A stretch of DNA of 9,909 nucleotides, taken from Campylobacterota bacterium. GTDB taxonomy: Bacteria > Campylobacterota > Campylobacteria > Campylobacterales > SZUA-545. The first letter of the stretch is position 1. Each line of letters begins with the position of its first letter. Where the stretch lies: the NCBI GenBank assembly GCA_025997415.1, contig BNUO01000069.1:1-9909 (forward strand), in the 5' to 3' direction. This document shows positions 1-6,470 of this stretch, piece after piece. The position numbers and the translations under genes were made by a program. The notes below the pieces were generated by a model. The model saw nothing but the letters and a program-made list of their open reading frames with translations, was not told the origin of the DNA and ran no database searches.

Positions 1-57
1 ACGAAGCCTCTTTACCTGTTCTCTTGATACGGTGTTGTCCTCTTTTGCACTGAACAT
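1..57 (-). CDS. possible N-terminus of a minus-strand gene, cut by the window edge
   Basis: On the minus strand an ATG at 57-55 opens a frame that stays open for 19 codons to the window start, reading MFSAKEDNTVSREQVKRLR. A purine-rich AAAGGA (complement of 65-70) lies 7 nt upstream, a good Shine-Dalgarno spacing. The short peptide is charged and soluble-looking with no signal peptide. I do not recognise a family from it. Nineteen codons are too few to prove coding, and the plus-strand frames here carry no better start. The neighbouring 38-bp hairpin (68-105) would lie in its leader. If real, this gene diverges from glnD. Confidence 0.4.
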   Translation of the reverse strand, partial: MFSAKEDNTVSREQVKRLR

Positions 58-67
58 TGTGGTTTCC

Positions 68-105
68 TTTCGATGACCCTTTTCTAGCGAAAAGTGTCAT
101 CGAAA
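68..105. repeat. 38-bp near-perfect hairpin
   Basis: The outer arms TTTCGATGAC (68-77) and GTCATCGAAA (96-105) are perfect complements. After one C/T mismatch (78/95) the inner arms CTTTTC (79-84) and GAAAAG (89-94) pair around a TAGC loop. That gives 16 paired bases with one mismatch. No T-run follows on either strand, so it does not look like a standard Rho-independent terminator. It touches the putative ribosome-binding site of the minus-strand ORF starting at 57 and could act as a leader structure. It could also be a mobile palindromic unit. Confidence 0.6.
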
Positions 106-117
106 TGATTGGCAGGG

Positions 118-274
118 ACAATTGCGGCAACGGAGCAGTAGGGAGCGAAGCGGACGCAACTGAGAAGGAAAGCCGCAATCTCGTGTCCTTTTCTTTTAAT
201 GAGATTGCGGATCAAGCCTGCAATGACGGGAAACCACTAAAGGCGGACTGAGATTCTTCGCTTCGCTCAGAATG
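118..274. repeat. cluster of three short palindromic intergenic elements
   Basis: Two 25-nt elements at 201-225 and 250-274 share the same ends: both begin GAGATT and end AATG on the plus strand, with different interiors. Each folds on itself. The first pairs ATTGC with GCAAT (with an inner GG/CC past a bulged T), and the second pairs ATTCT with AGAAT. A third, longer element (about 121-182) lies in the opposite orientation, bounded by ATTGCGG (121-127) and CCGCAATCTC (173-182), and contains GGGAGCGAAGCGG. CCGCAATCTC (173-182) is also a perfect inverted repeat of GAGATTGCGG (201-210). Similar CATT...AATCTC palindromes are known as scattered intergenic repeats in many bacterial genomes. I see no coding sequence here. 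Confidence 0.6.
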
Positions 275-349
275 TTAGGCGCATATTCTCGCCGCAACGC
301 GCGAACGGTGTTCGTTGTGCCCAATTAGTAACCACCAAACTCGGCAAAA

Positions 350-376
350 TTGCCCAATCAATCTTGCTAATATAAG
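350..376 (+). promoter_or_regulatory. possible glnD promoter
   Basis: TATAAG (371-376) preceded by TAA resembles a sigma70 -10 box. TTGCCC (350-355) is a plausible but weak -35 box, with a short 15-nt spacer. Transcription would begin near 382, leaving a leader of roughly 17 nt before the GTG at 399. Campylobacterota promoters often depend mainly on the -10 box. No better promoter was seen before glnD. Confidence 0.35.
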
Positions 377-385
377 AGCTAAGAC

Positions 386-392
386 AAAGGAG
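386..392 (+). promoter_or_regulatory. ribosome-binding site fixing the glnD start
   Basis: AAAGGAG (386-392) lies 6 nt before the GTG at 399-401. This decides the start: the same frame extends upstream to a TTG at 315, but no Shine-Dalgarno sequence precedes that codon, and the extra 28 residues would cross the likely promoter. Confidence 0.7.
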
Positions 393-398
393 CAGGCA

Positions 399-2837
399 GT
401 GCGCGAAAACTTTCCCGAAACGCTGGAGCAGTTGATCGAAAAAGACTCGGACGATTTTACGATCGCAAAGCTCTTCAAAGAGGAAAAAGCGGTCTATTTT
501 GCCTCGCTTGATCGGCAATTTTCGCCGCAGCACACGCGCAGTTTTCTCATCGCCCACGCCCGCGAGATCGAGGAGTTTATCGCCCGTCTCTACCGCTTTG
601 TGTTGCGATCGCACTTTGGCGATTTCACGCCGCCGTTTAGCGCATTGCCGATCGCGTTTCTGGCGCTTGGCAGCTTCGGTCGTGAGCAGTGTGCGCCGTT
701 TTCGGACATCGATCTGATGATCGTCTATAAGGAGGTTGCGGGCTACAACATCAAGCCGATCATTGAGCGCATTTTGTATCTGGCGTGGGACGCGGGGCTG
801 CACTTGGGACATCGCGTCCATACGACTGCGGAGTTGGAGGCGGCGGCAAAGAGCGATCTAACGATCAAAACGGCGATGTTGGAGGGGCGGTTTTTTTACG
901 GATCGCGTATCTTGCAAGTTGAGATCGAGGGCGCGTTAAACCGCATTCGCCACCACAATCAACGCGAGTATATCGCGCTCAAAATCGACGAGTACAACGC
1001 CCGCCGCGCCAAAAAGCCGATCACGATGGAGCCGGATATCAAAGAGGCAACAGGCGGTCTGCGCGACGCAAATACGCTCTTTTGGATCGCCAAAGTTCTC
1101 TACGGCGTGAGCAGCACCAAAGACCTTGTCGGCAGCGCGATCGAAGAAGAAGATTACCGCACATTTCACCAAGCGCTCGATATGCTCTTTCGCGTGCGCG
1201 TCGCGCTGCACCTTTTGACACGCAAAAAGGTCGATTCGCTCCTGTTTCAATACCAGCGCGAAGTGGCGCAGCTACTGGGTTTTAGCGACACCAAAACGCG
1301 CAAAGCAGAGCGGTTTTTGCTCAAAAAACTCCTGCATTCGCTTGCGCAGATGAATCGCCATTGCGCCTTTTATATCGCCAAACTGACCGAGCCAAACTTT
1401 GCCATTCGTCCGTCCAATCTGAAACTGCTCGTCAAAGAGGCGTTTGACGCGCCGATCGGCACGGAGTTTGACATTTCGTTTGTCATGGCGCTTCACCGTG
1501 CCAAGCTGCCGCAGCGCCTTAGCCGCGAGTCGCGTCAGATCATCTGGGCGTTTTTCCTGCGCGAAGATACGCACCTATTTATCGAAGCGCTTGCCCACGC
1601 CGACAAGCTCGAACTGTTCTTTGAGCCGCTAAAACACATCTTGTATCTAGCGCAGTTTGACGGCTACCACACCCGCCCCGTTGATGAGCATTCGATCCTC
1701 ACTCTGCGGTCGATTAGCGCCTTTGACGGATCGCTGCGAAAGCTATACGAGACGCTTAGTCAGAGCGATCGCGCACTTTTGCGGCTCGTGGCGCTTTTGC
1801 ACGACTGCGGCAAGGGCGGCACGCAGGATCACAGCGAGGTCGGCGCGAAGCGGTTTGCGGCTTTTGCGAGGATTTTGGGTCTGAGCGAGGAGCAGGTTGA
1901 ACTGGGCGCACACTTGATACGAATCCACACCCATATGAGTTCCGTTGCCCGCACGGAGGATATTTACAGCGATCGCGTGATTTTGGCGTTTGCCGCGCGT
2001 GTTGGAGACAAGCGAACGCTTCTAATGCTCTATCTGCTTACGATCGCCGATATGCGGAGTGTTTCGCACGCTATTTATACACATTTTATCGCCGAACTTT
2101 TGCGCGAACTATTTCAACGAACGCAGGGGGCGCTTGGCAAAAAAGAGCAGTTGAGCGAGGCGGCTTTGCGCATGCGAAAAGAGCGGCAGCTTGTCGCCTA
2201 CGATCGTTTTGCCGCGCTTTCGCCGCAGCTTCAAAAGCATATTTTGGGGATCGATTCAACATTCTTTTTCCTTAAGTACAAGCCGCGTGAAATTGTTGAT
2301 TACGCGCAGAAAGCCAGCGAAATTGATCGCGTAGGATTTATCGCGATCAGTCAGCCTGTGCTAACGCTGGACATTATCAGCAAAGTACCGTTTAATCTCG
2401 GTTGGCTGCTTGGAAAACTAAGCTGGCTCGATCTGGGTGCGATGGAGATTTTCAAACTCTTTGACGGCGCAAAACTCTTTCGTATGTTCTTTCGCAAACC
2501 GCTCGAAGAGCCGATCGGAGATATAGCTACGCTTGTAGAAAACGGAATTGATATGAGCCGCACGATGAAATATCCGCATCCATCGATCAAGAAAAAAGAG
2601 ATTACGATCGATTGCGCTCATTCGCCAAGTTATGCAAAAATGAGTATTGATACGCAAGATCAGCAGGGGCTGATGGCGTTTATTATCGATGTTTTCGATC
2701 GGCGCGGAATCGATATTGCAACTGCGAAAATCTCCACGATCAAACGGCACGCAAACGATCTGTTTTTGATCGAAAAAAGCAGCGGTTTTTGCAAAGCAAG
2801 CGACGAGGTCTTGGACGAACTAACCCGCTCGGCTTAG
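399..2837 (+). CDS. glnD: bifunctional [protein-PII] uridylyltransferase/uridylyl-removing enzyme
   Basis: GlnD senses glutamine and adds or removes UMP on the PII signalling protein, setting nitrogen assimilation. The protein is 812 residues from the GTG start, slightly under the usual 850-900. The nucleotidyltransferase domain carries GSFGR (91-95) and the metal-binding SDIDL (102-106), intact. The HD domain, responsible for UMP removal, has H468-D469, the HSE at 478-480 and a downstream HLIRIHTH (from 505). The C-terminus has a divergent first ACT-like region (PFNLGWLLGKLSWLDLGAME) and a clear final ACT domain from about 746 (DQQGLMAFIIDVFDRRGIDI), which in the family binds glutamine. It is probably the first gene of a run continuing to glmS: the next gene starts 42 bp on and no terminator is visible. 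No PII gene lies in the window. The domain order makes GlnD the clear choice over a generic HD protein. The target in this organism is inferred. Confidence 0.9.
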   Translation: MRENFPETLEQLIEKDSDDFTIAKLFKEEKAVYFASLDRQFSPQHTRSFLIAHAREIEEFIARLYRFVLRSHFGDFTPPFSALPIAFLALGSFGREQCAPFSDIDLMIVYKEVAGYNIKPIIERILYLAWDAGLHLGHRVHTTAELEAAAKSDLTIKTAMLEGRFFYGSRILQVEIEGALNRIRHHNQREYIALKIDEYNARRAKKPITMEPDIKEATGGLRDANTLFWIAKVLYGVSSTKDLVGSAIEEEDYRTFHQALDMLFRVRVALHLLTRKKVDSLLFQYQREVAQLLGFSDTKTRKAERFLLKKLLHSLAQMNRHCAFYIAKLTEPNFAIRPSNLKLLVKEAFDAPIGTEFDISFVMALHRAKLPQRLSRESRQIIWAFFLREDTHLFIEALAHADKLELFFEPLKHILYLAQFDGYHTRPVDEHSILTLRSISAFDGSLRKLYETLSQSDRALLRLVALLHDCGKGGTQDHSEVGAKRFAAFARILGLSEEQVELGAHLIRIHTHMSSVARTEDIYSDRVILAFAARVGDKRTLLMLYLLTIADMRSVSHAIYTHFIAELLRELFQRTQGALGKKEQLSEAALRMRKERQLVAYDRFAALSPQLQKHILGIDSTFFFLKYKPREIVDYAQKASEIDRVGFIAISQPVLTLDIISKVPFNLGWLLGKLSWLDLGAMEIFKLFDGAKLFRMFFRKPLEEPIGDIATLVENGIDMSRTMKYPHPSIKKKEITIDCAHSPSYAKMSIDTQDQQGLMAFIIDVFDRRGIDIATAKISTIKRHANDLFLIEKSSGFCKASDEVLDELTRSA

Positions 2838-2870
2838 GAAAGTAGCGCTACAATCGCAATCATCAATAAT

Positions 2871-2874
2871 GGAG
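2871..2874 (+). promoter_or_regulatory. ribosome-binding site of the ATPase gene
   Basis: GGAG (2871-2874) sits 5 nt before the GTG at 2880 and supports that non-ATG start, since the conserved NIESIEIKNYRLF strand begins immediately after it. The 42-bp gap after glnD also holds TACAAT (2849-2854), a possible -10 box without a matching -35, so an internal promoter is possible but unproven. Confidence 0.5.
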
Positions 2875-2879
2875 CGGTA

Positions 2880-4070
2880 GTGAATATTGAGTCAATTGAA
2901 ATTAAGAATTACCGACTGTTCCGCGATACAAAGATCGATCGCATTCCGAATCTATGCGTATTGATCGGTGCAAATGGGACAGGCAAATCAACGCTGTTTG
3001 ATCTTTTCTCGTTTTTGAAAGATTCGCTAATCATGAATGTGAGCAAAGCGTTGGCAAAACGCGGCGGATACAAAGAGGTTGCAACTAGAGGATTTGCTAA
3101 CGAACCGATAGAAATTACGCTTCAATTTCGCTTGGATATTGCATACAAAAGTCGCCTTGTTACATATTCTCTTATGATCAGAAATGACGAAAAAGGTGTA
3201 TCTGTTGGTCGTGAGTATTTACGCTATAAACGAGGTGAAAGCGGCAGACCATTCCATTTTCTAGACTTTTCTGATGGCAAAGGCTATGCCGTTAGTAATG
3301 AAGAGGATTTTTTCAAGTCCGATACAGAACTAGAACGCGAACCTCAGGCACTTGACGCGCCCGATATTTTGGCTATCAAAGGGCTTGGGCAATTTGATCG
3401 TTTTAAGGCGGCAAAAGCATTTCGCGCCATGATCGAAAATTGGCATATTTCGGATTTTCATGTTTCAGAAGCTCGACCTAGCCAAGAAGATGGTTTTGCC
3501 GAACACCTATCGGTTAACGGCGATAATCTAGCTTTGGTGGCAAACTATTTATTTGAACATCATAGAGAGCGTTTTGATCGTGTCCTTAACGCAATGAAGT
3601 TACGAGTACCCGGCGTCTCAATCATAGAACCAAAGCAGACAGAAGATGGTCGTTTGATTTTGCGTTTTCAAGATGGCAGTTTTAAAGATCCGTTCATTGC
3701 ACGCTATGTATCGGACGGCACAATTAAAATGTTTGCATATTTGGTCTTACTAAATGATCCAAAACCATTTCCTCTGCTTGCCATTGAAGAACCCGAAAAT
3801 CAGCTTTATCATGAGCTACTACCAGAGCTGGCGGAGGAGTTTCGCCTCTACGCCAAACGAGGAGGACAGGTGTTTATATCGACCCATTCACCTGATTTTA
3901 TGAATGCGCTTAATTTGAATGAAATATACTGTCTGCGTAAAACTGACGGCTTTACAACCATAGTATCTGCCGCAGACAGCCAAACCTTGCAAGAGCTAAT
4001 CAACGAGGGCGACCAACCGGGATATTTGTGGAAGCAAGGACTATTTGAAAATCTAAACCGAGTGCAATAA
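2880..4070 (+). CDS. AAA15/OLD-like ABC ATPase (AAA_21 type), predicted defence-module sensor
   Basis: This is a 396-residue soluble ATPase of the RecF/OLD/SMC-like ABC class. It opens with the typical NIESIEIKNYRLFRD strand, then Walker A GANGTGKST (30-38). An ABC signature-like SDGT (278-281), Walker B LLAIEEPE (299-306) with catalytic Glu 304, and the H-loop His 336 in STHS follow. The insert between Walker A and the signature (about 40-270) is moderately long, with no zinc hook or obvious long coiled coil. There is no fused TOPRIM domain. That part is supplied by the next gene, whose ATG overlaps this stop by one base (TAATG). Such ATPases energise or gate a partner nuclease in PARIS, AbiL and RloA/B-type systems. 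The same role here is inference. GC is about 32-33% in sampled lines, well below glnD and glmS, which suggests acquisition by transfer. Family assignment is firm; biological role is not. Confidence 0.85.
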   Translation: MNIESIEIKNYRLFRDTKIDRIPNLCVLIGANGTGKSTLFDLFSFLKDSLIMNVSKALAKRGGYKEVATRGFANEPIEITLQFRLDIAYKSRLVTYSLMIRNDEKGVSVGREYLRYKRGESGRPFHFLDFSDGKGYAVSNEEDFFKSDTELEREPQALDAPDILAIKGLGQFDRFKAAKAFRAMIENWHISDFHVSEARPSQEDGFAEHLSVNGDNLALVANYLFEHHRERFDRVLNAMKLRVPGVSIIEPKQTEDGRLILRFQDGSFKDPFIARYVSDGTIKMFAYLVLLNDPKPFPLLAIEEPENQLYHELLPELAEEFRLYAKRGGQVFISTHSPDFMNALNLNEIYCLRKTDGFTTIVSAADSQTLQELINEGDQPGYLWKQGLFENLNRVQ

Positions 4071-4645
4071 TGGGGCGTATCATATTTCTAGTGGAAGAAA
4101 AATCAATGGCTGTATTTCTGCAAGGCTTACTACCCAGATTATTTAGTATGGTAGATAGAGAACATTTTCTATGTATAGCGCACGAAGGAAAAAGCGATCT
4201 TGAAAAAAGCATTCCAAAAAAGCTTCGTACTTTTAGAAATCAAAACCAAGACGATCGTTTTATGATCGTTAGAGATAACGATGGCGCAAATTGTCAGATA
4301 ATTAAGCAGAGATTACTCAGCTTGTGCAGTGCAGCACAGAGCAATGATGTATTAGTGCGTATTGCGTGTCAGGAGTTAGAGAGTTGGTATTTAGGCGACT
4401 TTTCAGCGCTAGAAAAAGTATATGGTAAATGTAGTGTTAAAGAAAAAACTAAAAAGCGTTTTACCAAAAATCCTGACGCGATTAACTCTCCGTCCAATGA
4501 GTTACGGCGCATGTTCAAATCGTTTGAAAAAATAGGTTGTGCGCGAGAGTTATCGCAACTTTTAACAGAAGAGAATAATACCTCGCATAGTTTTCATGTA
4601 TTGATTGATGGCATTCGTAGATTATCACAACAAACAGGAGTTTAA
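4070..4645 (+). CDS. DUF4276 family TOPRIM-like protein, partner of the upstream ATPase
   Basis: This 191-residue protein matches what I know of DUF4276: an N-terminal IIFLVEEKSMAVFLQGLLPRL, then DRFMIVRDNDGANC, then VRIACQELESWYLGD. Glu 9/10 after the first strand and the DND at 69-71 fit the Glu plus Asp-x-Asp acidic set of TOPRIM nucleases such as those of OLD, RloB and AriB. The QELESWYLGD block (101-110) adds further acidic residues and is the most family-specific motif. There is no signal peptide or membrane segment. The start overlaps the ATPase stop by one base and lacks a strong Shine-Dalgarno, so translation is probably coupled. The gene ends one base before the glmS ATG. GC is about 35-37% in sampled lines. 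Nuclease activity is inferred from the acidic motifs; the substrate (DNA, tRNA or other) is unknown. Confidence 0.82.
   Translation: MGRIIFLVEEKSMAVFLQGLLPRLFSMVDREHFLCIAHEGKSDLEKSIPKKLRTFRNQNQDDRFMIVRDNDGANCQIIKQRLLSLCSAAQSNDVLVRIACQELESWYLGDFSALEKVYGKCSVKEKTKKRFTKNPDAINSPSNELRRMFKSFEKIGCARELSQLLTEENNTSHSFHVLIDGIRRLSQQTGV
4636..4640 (+). promoter_or_regulatory. glmS ribosome-binding site inside the DUF4276 coding end
   Basis: AGGAG (4636-4640) lies 6 nt before the glmS ATG at 4647. It forms part of the codons for the last Thr-Gly-Val of the DUF4276 protein, whose TAA is at 4643-4645. It fixes the glmS start: the frame extends 14 codons further upstream, but only the ATG at 4647 puts the catalytic cysteine at position 2. 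Confidence 0.8.
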
Positions 4646-4646
4646 T

Positions 4647-6455
4647 ATGTGCGGAATTGTCGGGTTTATCGGTAGTACAAATGTCAAAAAGACGCTCCTT
4701 GACGGGTTGAAAGAGCTGGAGTATCGCGGCTACGACAGCGCAGGTATGGCGGTGATGCAAAGCTCGAAGATCGATTCGTTCAAAGCGGTCGGCAAGCTCG
4801 CAAACCTCGTCGCAAAAACCGCTCCGTTTGAGCCAAAAGGGTTTGCGGTTGGTATCGCGCACACCCGCTGGGCGACGCACGGCAAGCCGACAGAGATCAA
4901 CGCCCACCCGCACCAAGGGCGGCATTCGTACATCGTGCATAACGGGATTATCGAAAACTACCTTCCGATCAAAGAGGAGCTGACCAAACAGGGCGTTGGG
5001 TTTTTGAGCCAGACCGACACGGAGGTGATTGTACATCTGTACGAGTCGTTTTTGACCCGCGAACAGGACGCTTACCGCGCTTTTGAGCAGACGATTGAGG
5101 CGATCGAAGGCGCATATGCGATTTTGCTCATCGACGAAGGGGTGCAAAACACGATCTTTTTCGCCAAAAAAGGATCGCCGCTTCAGATCGGAGATGGCGA
5201 TCGCGGGCGGTTTTTTGCCTCCAGCGACGCGCCGCTGATCGGCATTTGCGACAACGCGATCTACCTTGAAGATGGCAGTTGGGGCTGGGCGACAGCTGAA
5301 ACGCTGAGTCTATTTGTGGGCAAAACTCCGATGACGGCGCAGAAAAAACCGCTGCCGATCTCGCAAAGTTCGGCGCAAAAAGAGGGTTTTCGCTTTTTTA
5401 TGGAAAAGGAGATATACGAGCAGAGCAAGGTTATGAGCGAGACGCTGATGTCGCGCGTGATGGCTTCGGGAGTGCGGCTTGACGAGCTGCCAGAGGGGTT
5501 TTTCGACGGCGTTGAGAGCCTGCGCCTCTGCGCCTGCGGCACGAGTTATCACGCCGCGCTTGCCGCAACCTATCTCTTTGAACGGCTCTCACGGATCGAG
5601 GCTAGAGCGGAGATCGCCAGCGAGTTTCACTACCGCGATCCCATGCTACGAAACAACGAACTTTTTATCGTTATCAGTCAAAGCGGCGAGACGGCGGACA
5701 CGCTTGAGGCGCTCAAAATGGCGAAGCGAAGCGGGCTAAAAACGCTGGCGATCTGCAATGTTGATAACAGTTCGATCGTGCGCGAAGCTGATGCGGCGCT
5801 ACTAACTCGTGCGGGCATTGAAAAGGGTGTGGCGAGTACAAAGGCGTTTGCAACGCAGACGATGGTACTCTGGCTTCTCGCGCTCTTTATCGCGCAAAAA
5901 CGGGGTGCGCTGGACGAGGAGCAGATGACGGCGGAGACAAATGCGGCGCGGCGGAGCGTCAAAACGCTGATGGTGCAACCCGATCGCCACGAGCAGATCA
6001 AACGATTAAGCAAACGCTACCTGCACGGACACGGATTTTTCTTTATTGGGCGCGATCTGTTCTACCCGTTGGCGCTTGAGGGGGCGCTTAAACTTAAAGA
6101 GATCAGTTATATGCACGCGGAGGGCTATCCGGCAGGCGAGATGAAACACGGTCCGATCGCGCTTGCCGACTCCAAACTCTTTACGATCGCGCTAATGCCG
6201 CACACGCTGCTGCGAGAAAAAATGCGCAGCAATGTCGAGGAGCTGATCGCACGCGATACAACGCTCCTAGCGATCACAAGCGAACACTTTGCGTTTGCCG
6301 ATGATGTACTGCAAATGGACGAACGATCGCACCCGATGTTGGAGTTTTTTGAGATGATGGTCGCTATCCAGTTGCTTGCGCTTGAGATCGCCATTCGACT
6401 TGGAAATGATGTGGATATGCCGAGAAACTTAGCCAAAAGCGTTACCGTAGAGTAG
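4647..6455 (+). CDS. glmS: glutamine-fructose-6-phosphate aminotransferase (isomerizing)
   Basis: GlmS makes glucosamine 6-phosphate from fructose 6-phosphate and glutamine, the first step towards UDP-GlcNAc for peptidoglycan and lipopolysaccharide, in the cytoplasm. The protein is 602 residues, close to the 609 of E. coli. The class II glutaminase domain begins with Cys2, the nucleophile exposed after Met removal. HTRWATHG (72-79), NGIIENY (99-105) and SQTDTEV follow. The two SIS domains carry CGTS (297-300) and SQSGET (344-349), then EKGVASTKAFATQ, LEGALKLKEISYMHAEGYPAGEMKHGP and the closing PRNLAKSVTVE. All catalytic blocks look intact. It follows the DUF4276 gene by one base, so it has no room for its own intergenic promoter. 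It is either cotranscribed from upstream or served by a promoter inside the accessory genes. I see no glmS ribozyme. Confidence 0.96.
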   Translation: MCGIVGFIGSTNVKKTLLDGLKELEYRGYDSAGMAVMQSSKIDSFKAVGKLANLVAKTAPFEPKGFAVGIAHTRWATHGKPTEINAHPHQGRHSYIVHNGIIENYLPIKEELTKQGVGFLSQTDTEVIVHLYESFLTREQDAYRAFEQTIEAIEGAYAILLIDEGVQNTIFFAKKGSPLQIGDGDRGRFFASSDAPLIGICDNAIYLEDGSWGWATAETLSLFVGKTPMTAQKKPLPISQSSAQKEGFRFFMEKEIYEQSKVMSETLMSRVMASGVRLDELPEGFFDGVESLRLCACGTSYHAALAATYLFERLSRIEARAEIASEFHYRDPMLRNNELFIVISQSGETADTLEALKMAKRSGLKTLAICNVDNSSIVREADAALLTRAGIEKGVASTKAFATQTMVLWLLALFIAQKRGALDEEQMTAETNAARRSVKTLMVQPDRHEQIKRLSKRYLHGHGFFFIGRDLFYPLALEGALKLKEISYMHAEGYPAGEMKHGPIALADSKLFTIALMPHTLLREKMRSNVEELIARDTTLLAITSEHFAFADDVLQMDERSHPMLEFFEMMVAIQLLALEIAIRLGNDVDMPRNLAKSVTVE

Positions 6456-6470
6456 CCCGCCGACAGGAAG

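Larger units (their letters stand above)
58..398. other. 341-bp non-coding region upstream of glnD
   Basis: This stretch has no convincing gene. An open frame exists across part of it, but it runs through the palindromic elements and encodes nothing recognisable. It contains the 38-bp hairpin, the three palindromic elements, a small CGAAC-GGT-GTTCG stem-loop at 302-314, and a possible glnD promoter and ribosome-binding site near the right end. Confidence 0.6.

Noticed and set aside
57..251. 64-residue plus-strand open frame upstream of glnD
   Set aside because: It runs through the hairpin and palindromic elements, has no ribosome-binding site and resembles no protein.
315..398. Extended N-terminus of glnD from TTG at 315
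   Set aside because: No Shine-Dalgarno before it, it would span the likely promoter, and the GTG at 399 has AAAGGAG at ideal spacing.
891..897. T7 run in glnD as a phase-variation tract
   Set aside because: Too short, and the frame is intact; contingency loci in these bacteria usually use longer poly-G/C tracts.
4605..4646. Extended N-terminus of glmS inside the DUF4276 gene
   Set aside because: GlmS must begin Met-Cys so that Cys2 becomes the N-terminal nucleophile; the AGGAG supports 4647.
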